Origin: JBGPTK01 sp963797765
Lineage (GTDB): Bacteria > Acidobacteriota > Terriglobia > Acidiferrales > UBA7541
Length of the DNA: 64,000 nt
Assembly (NCBI GenBank): GCA_963797765.1
Contig: CAWCQU010000001.1
Coordinates: 62,001-126,000, forward strand
Direction: 5' to 3'
The notes beneath the pieces are model-generated. The model saw only the letters and a program-made list of their open reading frames with translations, had not been told where the DNA came from and did no database searches. Positions 9,069-18,204 of this stretch are shown piece after piece. Positions within the stretch are counted from its first letter, which is position 1. Each line of letters opens with the position of its first letter. The position numbers were made by a program, and so were the translations under genes.

Positions 9069-11894
9069 CTACTTGAGCCTGGCATATTCGGATTTGGCCC
9101 GCTGCAAAATCGGGATGTTGGGATCGGCATCCTTCCACAGCGTGAGGAAATCATTGTAGGCAGCATGGGCCTTGGCGGTGTCGCCCTGCATCGCATAGGC
9201 GCGACCAAGGCCGAGATGTGCGAGTACACCGATGGGTTCATTGACTACTACGCCGCGGTAATCAAGGGTTTTCTGGAACTCGGCTGCGGCTTGGTTGCCC
9301 TGATGCGCCGCCAGAAACGCTTCGCCGCGCACATAGACGGGATACAGAGCGGGCGTGAATGCACCGTTGCCAGGTGCTCCCAACTCGTAAGGAGCTGCGG
9401 CCTGAAGGACCTCGATGGCCTTCGCAGAATCATTGCGGCTGAGCGCGAGTTGCGCGTGAATTGTTGGCAGGTAGTTAAACTGCACGACCGTGTCCTCCGG
9501 AAAGCGCTTGGCTAGGTCATCCGCGAGGGTCTGCGCGCGGGAGACATCCTCTGCCAAGGCCAGCGCCAGCGCCGCTCCATATTGCACATCCCGGCCCGTC
9601 GAAAGCGCGAGCGCCGAAATGGCTCGTTGCCGGGCTTTGGCTGGGTCCCCGAAGAGGGCTTCCCGCACGGCCGCATCGGCCTCGTAGCCTCCTGCTGTTT
9701 CTTTCTCCTCTGCGTGCTCCGCCGAAGCCACTGCGCGGCGAGAAAGTTCCCGGGCCTTTCCCAGCCCCCCAGAATAGGCGGCTGTATCGGCCTCGTAGGC
9801 CAACAGTGTGTCTTCCACCCCCGGCTTGCCCGCAGCCCACTCTACCTGCTGCGCCATTCCCGCCGTATCGTTCCGCAGGAAGGCTATCAGGTACAGGTCG
9901 AAGCGCAGGGGAGGAGAATCGAGCTTTTTCGCCTGCGTCTCTTCGGCCGTGGTTCGGGCCTCCTCCAGGCGATTCAGATAGAGGTAGCTGCCGACGAGAT
10001 TGGCATGATTCACAGCGCTCGTCGGCGTGAGGCGGAGGGCCTCACGGAATTCCGCAAGGGCTTTGTCATACTGCCCGACAGTAACGTAGATGCCACCCAG
10101 ATTGCTCAGTGGCGCGTCATGTCGCGGATAGGTTCGCGCCCAGAGTTCATGGGACTGGCGCGCCTTTTCCAGGTCGCCGGTGACAAAGAGGTAATAGAGG
10201 GACTCGATGGCAAACTTCTCCCGCTCGCTCACGCGCTCGCGCAGTTCGTAAGCCTTCCGCGTGCTCTCCGCCGCTAAGCTGATTTCCCCAAGATTCCGAT
10301 AGCTTGTCCCGAGCAAGCCATAGGCCATGGCGAATTTCGGATCGAGCTGGATAGCCCGCTGGAACAAGGGCACTGCGGCGGAGGGGTCATTCTTGCCCGC
10401 CAAGGTCCTCCGTCCCAGGCTGTAGGCGTGAAGGGCTTCGAGCGAGGGTGTGGTGGCCTGCTCGATCGGTGTATCGAACCTCTGCACCGTGCTGAGCGAT
10501 TCTCCCAGTTTGGCTCGCAGCTTCGGGGCCGCCTTGTCCATGGCCGAGAGCACCTGCTCTTTGCCCGCGGCCCGCTCCTGCTCCTCGGCGAGAGTGTCGC
10601 CTGTGAGGCAGTTCACTGCTTTGAGCCCAAGAACGTATTGGCTCCCCAGGCTCGCAATCGAACCGCTCAGGTAGGCCTTGCTACCCACGCGCTGGCATAG
10701 GTCGCGGGCAATTTCTGGAGTGAGCTTGGCATCGGCTGGTTGGTCCATCAGACGAAGCGTTTGTTGGATGCGCTGGTCGGAAATCAGGCTGAGGAATGGG
10801 GATTCTTCGAGCTGCACGGCGAGACCCTGCCGCAGCGTGCCGTCAAATACGGCATCGCCCGTGGTGTTCGTGAAATCAGCCAGAACAATCGTGTCCGTCT
10901 CTCTCAGCGCCTGGGCCTTGCGCGCGAAAAAGAGCCAGCCGCCGACGACCAGTCCGACGACTATTACCGCTGCTCCTACAACTTTCGGCCACCGAGAGTG
11001 CATAGACCACGCCCAACTTGCGGGCACGGCATGCCGTGCACTCACCGTTTGGTGAGTTGAGCCACTACTTAATACTTCCAGCGCAGCCCCGAGTTCGCGC
11101 GACGATTGATACCGTCGCCCCGGTTCCTTTTCGAGCGCCTTGCGAATCACACTTTCGAGGCCCGGCGAGAGGCCCGGGTTCAGAGAGCTGGGCGGGGGCG
11201 GGGTCTGATGCAGAATTGCGCCGATCAGTTCCGCGCTCTGCGTCTGTGAAAATGGCCGCCGCCCGGTAGCCATCTCATAGAGCACTGCGCCCGCCTCATA
11301 GATGTCGCTCCGTGTGTCGACGGGTAGCCCGCGCAATTGTTCCGGCGACATGTACGGCACTGTCCCGGAGATCGAACCGCTGTCCACTGTGACGCTTTGA
11401 GTCACATCGCTGGCCAATTCTGGATGGGCGATTTTCGCCAGGCCGAAATCGAGGATTTTCAAACGCCCGTCCGGGGTGATGAATAAATTGCCTGGCTTGA
11501 GATCGCGATGGATGATGCCCTGGTCGTGCGCGGCTGCCAAGCCTTCCGAGAATTGAATTCCGAGACGCTGAATCTCGTTCTCCGCCAGCGGACCTTCTTT
11601 CAACTTTTCGTTCAGGGAATTTCCCGCAATCAGCTCCATGGCGAGAAAGTCCACGCCAGCCTGGGTACTGAATTCGAAGACCGTCTCGATGTTGGGGTGG
11701 TTCAATTTCGCGAGCGCCAGAGCTTCTTTGCGGAATTGCTTTCGCGCAGCGTCGTCGGCCAGCATGCCGACGGGGAGAACCTTCAGGGCGACATCACGAT
11801 CGAGTTGCTCATCATGAGCGCGATAGACTTCGCCCATGCCACCGGCACCGATCTTTTCGATGATGCGATAATGGCCGAGCGTCTGGCCAATCAT
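9069..11894 (-). CDS. Membrane Ser/Thr protein kinase with TPR domain
   Basis: This is a 941-residue protein. The kinase domain occupies about residues 5-270, with the Gly-rich loop IGAGGMGEVYRA, catalytic Lys in DVALKVLP, IIHRDLKPGN, DFGLAKI and YMSPEQLRG. One membrane helix lies near residues 305-325 (VVGAAVIVVGLVVGGWLFFA). The extracytoplasmic part starts with a FlgO-like segment (DTIVLADFTNTTGD) and continues as a TPR array to the C-terminus (LWKDADPNIPIL). I chose ATG 11894 over the ATG at 11921 because the latter overlaps a -10 box (TAATAT, 11920-11925) with TTGACT 17 bp upstream. Hanks-type kinases phosphorylate Ser/Thr on partner proteins; the TPR part is presumably the sensor or docking module. 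Confidence 0.9.
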   Translation of the reverse strand: MIGQTLGHYRIIEKIGAGGMGEVYRAHDEQLDRDVALKVLPVGMLADDAARKQFRKEALALAKLNHPNIETVFEFSTQAGVDFLAMELIAGNSLNEKLKEGPLAENEIQRLGIQFSEGLAAAHDQGIIHRDLKPGNLFITPDGRLKILDFGLAKIAHPELASDVTQSVTVDSGSISGTVPYMSPEQLRGLPVDTRSDIYEAGAVLYEMATGRRPFSQTQSAELIGAILHQTPPPPSSLNPGLSPGLESVIRKALEKEPGRRYQSSRELGAALEVLSSGSTHQTVSARHAVPASWAWSMHSRWPKVVGAAVIVVGLVVGGWLFFARKAQALRETDTIVLADFTNTTGDAVFDGTLRQGLAVQLEESPFLSLISDQRIQQTLRLMDQPADAKLTPEIARDLCQRVGSKAYLSGSIASLGSQYVLGLKAVNCLTGDTLAEEQERAAGKEQVLSAMDKAAPKLRAKLGESLSTVQRFDTPIEQATTPSLEALHAYSLGRRTLAGKNDPSAAVPLFQRAIQLDPKFAMAYGLLGTSYRNLGEISLAAESTRKAYELRERVSEREKFAIESLYYLFVTGDLEKARQSHELWARTYPRHDAPLSNLGGIYVTVGQYDKALAEFREALRLTPTSAVNHANLVGSYLYLNRLEEARTTAEETQAKKLDSPPLRFDLYLIAFLRNDTAGMAQQVEWAAGKPGVEDTLLAYEADTAAYSGGLGKARELSRRAVASAEHAEEKETAGGYEADAAVREALFGDPAKARQRAISALALSTGRDVQYGAALALALAEDVSRAQTLADDLAKRFPEDTVVQFNYLPTIHAQLALSRNDSAKAIEVLQAAAPYELGAPGNGAFTPALYPVYVRGEAFLAAHQGNQAAAEFQKTLDYRGVVVNEPIGVLAHLGLGRAYAMQGDTAKAHAAYNDFLTLWKDADPNIPILQRAKSEYARLK

Positions 11895-11919
11895 GGGAAG
11901 GGTACCCCTCTGTGCGGGC

Positions 11920-11948
11920 ATATTAGGCCTCGCCTACAGGCAAGTCAA
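11920..11948 (-). promoter_or_regulatory. Promoter of the kinase-TPR gene
   Basis: On the reverse strand, TTGACT (11943-11948), a 17-bp spacer and TAATAT (11920-11925) form a near-consensus sigma70 promoter. Transcription would start near 11913, about 19 bases before ATG 11894. Three other kinase genes in the window share this TTGACT/TARNAT-like arrangement. Confidence 0.6.
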
Positions 11949-11949
11949 C

Positions 11950-12630
11950 AAGATGGTGGTGAGTGGGGGGGAGGGGGGAGCGGTCGATGAGGCGAGAGAG
12001 CGGGAGCGAGAGATGCGGTGAGAGGGTGTGGGAGATGATGGGGTGGGTGAGGATCGAGTGGCGGTGGCGGAGGCGGGGTCGGGGTGGGTGGGTGGGGCGC
12101 TGGAGAGGAGAGAGCGGTGCGGCGCGGGAGGGCGGGACGTGGGGAGCGGGGGCCGGTGGGTGAGTGGGAGACGTGCGGAGTGGTGACGGGTGTGGGCAGG
12201 GCGGAGGGTGTGTGGGGGGGGTGGTGAGGAGCTGGCGTGGTGGGAGGCGGCGGAGCTAGGGTGACGATGAGAGCAGGGGTGTGGGGCTCGCGCTGAGGAG
12301 CAAGACGCGCTGGGCGGTGGTGGAGGACGGGCGGAGAAAGAAACGGTGTGTGACTCGCAGTGGAGCGGAGGAACGCGCGCCGCAGGGCGCGCTGAGGTGA
12401 CACGAGTGGACGCGCGCGGAGGGCGAGCGCGGCAGACGGGGAGGCGCGGGCGGCCGACGGGGGGAACGGGGGGAGCGCGGAGCCGCGCGCGGGAGCGCCG
12501 GCGCGGAGGCGGGGCCAGCGTGCGCGCGGCGCGCCGAGGACGGAGTGGGAGGAGCGTGGGGACGGCGCGAAGGTGGCGCAGGAGCGGGGGACGGAGACGA
12601 GGGGGACGGCGAGGGGGCGGGAGGAGGAAA
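11950..12630 (+). other. Extreme G-rich, strand-asymmetric low-complexity block
   Basis: For about 680 bp the forward strand is mostly G with some A, very little C in the first 300 bp and little T in the second half, and many runs of 3-8 G. It stops abruptly at an A/C-rich edge (AAAAACAAACAACAAAAC, about 12628). Open frames on either strand encode only Pro/Ser/Arg- or Gly/Arg-rich low-complexity peptides with no motif, so I do not call a gene. G-quadruplex potential is high. The composition is unlike anything else in the window; a foreign or artefactual origin is possible. Confidence 0.7.
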
Positions 12631-12756
12631 AACAAACAACAAAACAACACATCCAAGAACCGACATGAACCGGCTGGCAAAGAACAAGTGAGGAGCCTTT
12701 ACGGCCTCGGACTGAAATCCAGGTACTGCGGAGACAGGAAACCGTAGGCCTAGGAC

Positions 12757-12935
12757 GTGTTGGACGTTGCCGGGCGGACGGGGTCGATTGCACTCAGCTA
12801 ATCTCCCAGCGGCTGCAAACAACTGATACCCATATATTGATGTCCGGAAAGTTTCCAGCTGCTGATCGCTGCGCGGCCGCGACCGGATCTGTTGGAAGAT
12901 ATTTCCCCCATCGTAGATTTGGTAATCAACACCTA
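12757..12935 (+). repeat. Dispersed direct repeat, copy 2
   Basis: This is the partner of the repeat at 8763-8945, in the same orientation. The best-conserved words are ACGTTGCCGGGCGGACGGG near the left end and ACCGGATCTGTTGGAAGATA near the right. It lies between the G-rich block and the Crp/Fnr gene. The rest of 12630-13087 shows nothing recognisable. Confidence 0.65.
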
Positions 12936-13087
12936 CAGAATGCACGTGAAAGAGTTGGGTCTGGGATAAGGGAGTTGAAGCCCTGTTGCCCTGTTGCCCT
13001 GTCGCCCTTCTTTCATCAAGAAAGAGTATTATCAGGGTGGGGTGACTTATTCGGTCCCCTTACGGTCTAAAAATCGTCGAAAGCTGC

Positions 13088-13759
13088 TTGACCTGCCCTT
13101 TGCGGGAAGGAAAATTATTCTGTGATCTTCCGCCTAACGTCTTAAAAATTCTCGCTGCGATTACTTCGGTGGCGACGTATCCCAAAGGCGCGGTACTCTT
13201 TGTGGAGGGCCAGCCCGCACGCGGAGTTTTTGTGATTTGCAGCGGCCGGGTAAAGATTTCTTCCTCCTCCGCGGGGGGGAAGGTGATGATCGTGAGAGTT
13301 GTCGAGGCCGGGGAACTCGTCGGGCTTCCAGGGACAATATCTGGCAGACCCTACGGAGCGACCGCCGAGGTGATGGAACCAGCCCAGGTGAGTTTCATCA
13401 AACGCGACGACTTTTTCCAATTCCTGCGCCAGCATGGAGAGGCGGCCGTGAGAGTGCTTCAGCTCTTGGCGGAGATTTATGAATCAGCCCATCAGGAAGT
13501 TCGGACCCTGGGGCTTTCCCGATCCGCTTCGGAAAAGCTCGCGAAGTTCATCCTGGATTGGTCGGCCGGTCACGCGCAGGGCCAGGATCGACTGCAGCTC
13601 GCACTGACTCAGGAAGAGATCGCAGAAATGATCGGTGTCTCCCGCGAGACGGTGACGCGTGTTTTGACCGAATTCAAGAGAAAGAAGGTGCTTGCGCTCA
13701 AAGGCGCCACGCTCACCATACTGGATCGGACCGCCCTCAAGCATCTCACGGCCATTTAG
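13088..13759 (+). CDS. Crp/Fnr-family transcriptional regulator
   Basis: This is about 223 residues from a TTG start; the next in-frame TTG at 13100 is also possible, and neither has a strong ribosome site. Residues 20-120 form a cyclic-nucleotide-type beta barrel (YPKGAVLFVEGQPARGVFVI, then SGRVKISSSS). Residues 150-220 carry the winged helix, with LTQEEIAEMIGVSRETVTRV as the recognition helix-turn-helix. Near the N-terminus CPLREGKLFC contains two Cys, with another Cys just upstream of the chosen start. This is not the spaced Cys set of a classical 4Fe-4S FNR, and the cAMP-binding Arg/Glu signature is not evident, so the ligand is unknown. A strong terminator follows. FNR-type palindromes at 14115 and 58122 are candidate targets. 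Confidence 0.85.
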   Translation: MTCPLREGKLFCDLPPNVLKILAAITSVATYPKGAVLFVEGQPARGVFVICSGRVKISSSSAGGKVMIVRVVEAGELVGLPGTISGRPYGATAEVMEPAQVSFIKRDDFFQFLRQHGEAAVRVLQLLAEIYESAHQEVRTLGLSRSASEKLAKFILDWSAGHAQGQDRLQLALTQEEIAEMIGVSRETVTRVLTEFKRKKVLALKGATLTILDRTALKHLTAI

Positions 13760-13844
13760 TCTTTATTTGCCGAATTAACACGCAGTATGGCCGCAGAATT
13801 GTGGTGGCCAGTTTGGAATCATGCGCGAGTTGTGCGGATGAAAC

Positions 13845-13880
13845 AAGAGAGGCCCCGTGCGGGGGCCTCTCTTCGTTTTT
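13845..13880 (+). terminator. Rho-independent terminator after the Crp/Fnr gene
   Basis: A perfect 12-bp stem (AAGAGAGGCCCC, 13845-13856, with GGGGCCTCTCTT, 13862-13873) has a 5-base loop and is followed by CGTTTTT. It lies 85 bp after the stop codon of the regulator. Confidence 0.9.
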
Positions 13881-13962
13881 GTACGTGGCGCTCTTTGCCC
13901 TGCTCAGTCATGCCGGTGCTTCGGTCGGGTGGTAACGGCGGACCCTTGGCAGTGTCTTTAAG

Positions 13963-14069
13963 TGTCTCGATTAGGATGAGGCGTATGAAGGCATTCGGCC
14001 CCAGATTCAAAACTCTCCACGACACTGGCATTGCCCCTAGCTGTGGAATGACTGAGGGGTTAGGATCGC
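13963..14069 (+). repeat. Dispersed 105-bp repeat, copy 1
   Basis: The segment is repeated in the same orientation at 14991-15097, with GGCGTATGAAGGCATTCGG shared exactly and about 75 percent identity overall. Both copies can be read as MKAFG.FKTLHD.G followed by SGM and GLG, but neither frame continues into a recognisable protein. They flank the small genes at 14255 and 14671. The function is unknown. The rest of 13881-14254 holds only the FNR-type box at 14115. Confidence 0.6.
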
Positions 14070-14114
14070 CTGTAGCCACAGGAAGTTGCGTCGTGTCCAG
14101 CGTCACAGCGAACC

Positions 14115-14128
14115 GTGATCCGGATCAC
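14115..14128 (+). promoter_or_regulatory. FNR/CRP-type palindrome upstream of the 14255 gene
   Basis: GTGATCCGGATCAC is a perfect 14-bp palindrome fitting the FNR-like pattern NTGAT-N4-ATCAN. The identical 14-mer occurs at 58122 before the hydrogenase operon, and similarity extends about 20 bases to the left (GTG, CCAG, GTCAC, CGA in the same order). It lies 127 bp before the start of the monooxygenase-like gene and 0.36 kb after the Crp/Fnr gene. No good -10 box lies at the class II distance here. Confidence 0.6.
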
Positions 14129-14254
14129 CGAAAATTGGTGCAATAAGAGGCAAGCGGTGTGACGTGGGACGGAATGGGCTCCCACTCTACGAGATCAGAG
14201 ATGAGATGTAGGTGTGCTAGTAGCCTTGCCCTCCCATGAAACAGGAGATTTTCA

Positions 14255-14584
14255 ATGTATTCTCGACACGTTACGCTGCAAATCAAGAACAACATGGTGC
14301 GCGAATTCCCGCACGTGTTTGAAAGGGAACTCCTTCCTCTTCTCCGCAAGCAGAAGGGATTCCTGGATGAACTGATTCTGGCCGCCCCGGGGAAGACGGA
14401 AGCGATTACCATCAGCCTGTGGGAGACCAAGGAATTGGCCGATGTTTACAACCGGGAAGTCTACCCGGAAATCGTCAACATTCTGAACAAGTACATCGAT
14501 GGAGTGCCGGTGTGGAAGACGCTTGAAGTGGAATATGCCACATTCCCATCGTTCCAGAAGTTCGGCGCTGTGGTGACTGCGTAA
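14255..14584 (+). CDS. Antibiotic-biosynthesis-monooxygenase-like small protein
   Basis: This is 109 residues from ATG 14255, with AGGAG about 8 bases upstream. The pattern of an N-terminal strand (SRHVTLQIKN), a helix (MVREFPHVFERELLPLLRKQ), GFLDELILAAPGKTEAITIS and WETKELADVYNREVYPEIVN fits a dimeric alpha/beta-barrel (ABM or Dabb) fold. Such proteins are small oxygenases, haem-degrading enzymes or stress proteins; the active-site residues cannot be judged here. An FNR-type box lies upstream and a strong hairpin follows the stop. Confidence 0.65.
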   Translation: MYSRHVTLQIKNNMVREFPHVFERELLPLLRKQKGFLDELILAAPGKTEAITISLWETKELADVYNREVYPEIVNILNKYIDGVPVWKTLEVEYATFPSFQKFGAVVTA

Positions 14585-14600
14585 AAGCTGATCCCTGTCC

Positions 14601-14634
14601 GGTTAAGAGGGGGCGCGCTCGCCCTCTCTTAACC
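14601..14634 (+). terminator. Strong hairpin after the 14255 gene
   Basis: A 15-bp stem (GGTTAAGAGGGGGCG, 14601-14615, with CGCCCTCTCTTAACC, 14620-14634) includes one G-U wobble and has a 4-base loop. It starts 17 bases after the stop codon. There is no U tract behind it, so it may act as an RNA 3'-end stabiliser or an imperfect terminator. Confidence 0.55.
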
Positions 14635-14670
14635 TTGATCTCTATCGCACCCCAGCGCTGGAGGTGAAAA

Positions 14671-14907
14671 ATGAAGCCCTCTGAAATGTTTCTCTCGATT
14701 GCCTTCTTTGGAGTCAAGTGTGAAGCGGACGACATCTTCGAATATATAGCCATCTGGACTTCACTCGTAATCTCGCTCTTCCTGGCTGCCGGTGTGGCAA
14801 TCGGGGTTGGCAAAGTTGTAGGAGTGTGGGTCGGCTTGATTGCAGGCCTCGGAGTTTATGGGGCAAGCATGCGCATTTGCTCACTCGTCTTCATTCCCGG
14901 CCATTAG
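14671..14907 (+). CDS. Small membrane protein, unknown function
   Basis: This is 78 residues, with GGAGGTG 5 bases before the ATG, a near-ideal ribosome-binding site. Two or three hydrophobic stretches are visible (residues 26-43 and 44-62, with Gly-rich AAGVAIGVGKVVGVWVGLIA). Cys residues occur at positions 17 and 70. I do not recognise a family. The strong ribosome site and clean frame argue that it is real. Confidence 0.6.
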   Translation: MKPSEMFLSIAFFGVKCEADDIFEYIAIWTSLVISLFLAAGVAIGVGKVVGVWVGLIAGLGVYGASMRICSLVFIPGH

Positions 14908-14990
14908 AATCGCTGACTTTGTTCCGAGTGAAGCTGGAGTAGTTCGGGGAGAATTCGCAGAATTCGGGCTCTTGCGGGTGTTTTTTGACT

Positions 14991-15097
14991 GTCTAAATTA
15001 GTGAATGGCGTATGAAGGCATTCGGCTCTGGATTCAAAACCCTCCACGACGTTGGCATGGGCCTTAGTAGTGGAATGAGAGTGGGGTTAGGACTGCA
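14991..15097 (+). repeat. Dispersed 105-bp repeat, copy 2
   Basis: This is the partner of 13963-14069. It is preceded by a short T-run (GTTTTTTGAC, about 14980). The forward frame from 15012 stays open to 15299, but its later part lies antisense to the kinase pseudogene, so it is not called as a gene. Confidence 0.6.
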
Positions 15098-15208
15098 TCT
15101 GAGCGAGAAACCTTCAGAAGAAGACTTTCAGGTCGAGCTGGTGATTCCGCCGCAATCGAGGGTACCCTGCGAATTTCAGATCGAGGGCCTCCGCAATTTC
15201 AAGAAAAG

Positions 15209-18204
15209 CTACATCAGCTTCGCGTACTCAGACTTGGCGGCGATAAGGATGGGGATGTCGGGGTCGGCGTTTTTCCAGAGTGTGAAGAAATCGTTATAGG
15301 CGGCGCGGGCTTTGACAGTGTCACCCTGCATTGCGTACGCGCGACCGAGGCCGAGATGGGCCAATGCACAGATGGGATCGTTGATGACGACGCCGGGATG
15401 ATCGAGAATTTTCTGAAACTCGGCGGCGGCCTGGCTTCCATGTCGAGCGGCCAAAAACACCTCGCCGCGCACGTAGACAGGATACATGCTGGGCGAGAAG
15501 AAAACAGTCCCGGGGAGGCCGAGTTCATATGCCGAAGCGGCTTGAAGAGCTTCAATTCCTTTTGCGGCGTTCGCACCGGGCGTACTCGAGGGATCGTTGC
15601 GGCTGAGAAATTGTTGCGCGCGTAGCGTGGGCAGATAATTGAACTGCACGACAGTATCCTCCGGAAACCTTCGAGCCAAATCCTCCATCAACTTCTGAGC
15701 CTGTGACTTTGGGCGGTCCCCGGCCACCAGCAGCGCCAGCGTCGCGACATATTGGGCTTCGCGTCCATTGGAAAGAGCTAGCGAAGCCGCAGCACGTTGC
15801 CGGGCCTCGACGGCGTTTCCGAACAAGGCTTCGCTGAAGGCTGTCGCAGCTTCGTAGTTGGCGGCGGTTTCCTTTCCTTTGGCCTGCTCCGTGGAATTGA
15901 TCGCGCGGCGCAGAATTCACGTGCTTTGGCGAGCTGGCCGTGATAAGCGGCAGTGCCGGATTCGAAATATAGCAGAACATTTTCCGCTCCTGGTTGGCCC
16001 ATGGCCCAGGAGACTTGCTTGGCCATGGCCGCCGGATCATTCCGCAAAAAGGCAATCTGATAGAGGTACAAGTTGAATGAAGAGAGAATCCAGATTCTTT
16101 GATTGCGCTTCTTCGGCAGCGGTGTGAGCCTGGTCCAGATGATTCAAAAGGATGTTGAAAATGACTAGGCCGCAGTAGATCAGGCCGTTGGCCGGGGCGA
16201 GCCGGAGGGCTTCCACCTCTTCCGCGAGGGACTTCTCATACTTTCCGAGCCTCCAGTAAGCGACACTGAGATTGTGGGCGGGATGGCATCGCGCGGATAA
16301 GTTTGCCCCCATAGTTCATACGTCTGGCGCGCTTTTTCCAGGTCGCCAGTGACGAAACCATGATAGTGAGAGTCGATGTAGAACTTCTCGCGCTCGCTGA
16401 CTCGTCCGCGGAGTTCAAAAGCTTTCTTGTTGTTTTCCGAGCAAGATTTTTTTCGCCGAGAGTGTAGTAGCTTGTGCCGAGCAAAGCATAAGCCATGGCG
16501 AAACTGGGGTCCAAGGCGATGGCGTGCTGGAACAAGGGCACGGCGGCGGCAGAGTCGCCTTTCCCGGAACGGATTTTCGTCCCAGACTGAAGGATTGCAA
16601 AGCTTCGAGCGAAGGAGTGGTGGCTTGCTCAAGCGGCGTATCGAGTTTTCGAACGGTGCTGAGTGATTCACCTAGCTTCGCGCGCATGTCCGTTGCGACT
16701 CTCCCGAGAGCGTCGAGCACATGGTTCTTATCGCTGGCTTGAGACTCCGCGCTCGCTATCGTTTCTCCAGTCGAGCAATTCACCGCTTTCACGATCAGGC
16801 TGAACTCGAGTGCCAATCTGTGCGATCGAACCGCCGAGCACTGCCGCGCTCCCCTCGCGCTGGCAAACCTCGCGCGCAATTTCGGGAGTCAGCCGCGCGT
16901 CCGGCGATTGTTTCATCATTCGCAGTGTCTGCTGGATGCTCTGGTCAGAGATGATGCTCAGGAAAGGAGATTGTTCCAACTGCACCGCAAGGCCCTGCCG
17001 CAGCGTGCCGTCGAATACGGTGTCACCCGTCGTGTTCACAAAATCGGCAAGAACAATCGTGTCTGTGGCGCTGAGCGCATGCGCTTTGTGCGTGAGAAGA
17101 ACCAAGCGGCCACGCCGGTCCAATGGCAAGCGCCAGCGACAACCACAAGCGTTGGCCAGCGAAGAAAAGGCCATCCACTGACGGCCGAGGCTAAAGTTCG
17201 CTGCGATCGCAGAGCGGCCGCGTGTGCCCGGGCTTTGCCCAGATGGCGTAGTCGCCAGTGATCCCGCTACAAGCGAAGCTGGTGCGGAATTGACCTCACT
17301 GCCATTCGTCCAGTTTCGGTGTCGCGTTTAAGCCGTTGTAAGTCGGTGCGCATGTCAGCGGCATTTTGATAGCGAAGCTTGCGTTCTTTTTCCAGCGCTT
17401 TGCTGATGATGTGTTCTAGTTCCGAGCGATACATCGGGATTCATGCGTACCGGAGTTGCCGGCGCACGGTTCAGAATTGCATCGGTCAGCACTCCTGCGG
17501 TGTCACCGCGGAACGGCATCACTCCCGTCGCCATTTCGTAGAGCAGCACGCCGAAAGATGAATAAATCGGTGCGTGCGTCGAGTTCCTGGCCGCGCACTT
17601 GCTCCGGCGACATATAGGCCACTGTGCCAATGGATGAGCCGGGCCGCGTCAGTTGCTCTTCGACTGTCGCAGTTGGCATCGAAGTGACGCTCGCGCCAGC
17701 CTCGCCCCCTCGCGCGGTGGTCAGTTTCGCAAGGCCAAAGTCCAAAATCTTGGCGTGGCCGCGGTTCGTGACAAAAATATTTGCAGGCTTAATGTCGCGG
17801 TGAACGATTCCTTTGGAATGCGCGGCGTCGAGCGCATCGGCGATTTCAACCGCGAGATCGAGAATTTCTTCGGCGGGAAGCGGCTTGCCGGAAATGCGAT
17901 GTTTTAGCGTCTGCCCTTCCAGGCACTGCATGACGATGAACGAATGGCCGTGTTCTTCTCCCACATCGTGGATAGCGCAGATATTCGGATGATCGAGAGC
18001 GGAAGCGGCCTGAGCTTCACGACGGAAACGTTCGAGCGAGGCAGGATCGTGAGCGACATCGTCGGGCAGGAATTTGACAGCAACAAAACGATGGAGCCTG
18101 GTGTCTTCGGCTTTGTAGACCTCGCCCATTCCCCCGCCACCTAGCTTTTCGAGAATGTGGTAATGGGATACGGTCCGGCCGATCAACGACTGCGATTCCG
18201 CCAT
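15209..18204 (-). pseudogene. Ser/Thr kinase-TPR gene, multiply frameshifted
   Basis: The start at 18204 gives a normal kinase domain (LGGGGMGEVYKAEDTRLHRF, VAVKFLP, IVHRDIKPAN, DFGLAKL, YMSPEQVRGQ), which loses frame near 17570. Pieces in successive frames then follow to 15209: MATGVMPFRGDTAG, DTIVLADFVNTTGD, the TPR segments, and the conserved tail LWKNADPDIPIL. At least six frame changes separate them, and a region around 17200-17350 that should hold the membrane helix is degraded. The gene is a paralogue of 9069-11894. With so many lesions it is almost certainly dead. Confidence 0.85.

Noticed and set aside
11934..12945. Reverse-strand Pro/Ser/Arg-rich frames over the G-rich block
   Set aside because: Open only because the composition lacks stop codons; low complexity, several frames open at once, no domain or sensible start.
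13787..14146. Forward open frame between the Crp/Fnr gene and the ABM-like gene
   Set aside because: It spans a strong terminator, a dispersed repeat and an FNR-type box, and its translation shows no family resemblance.
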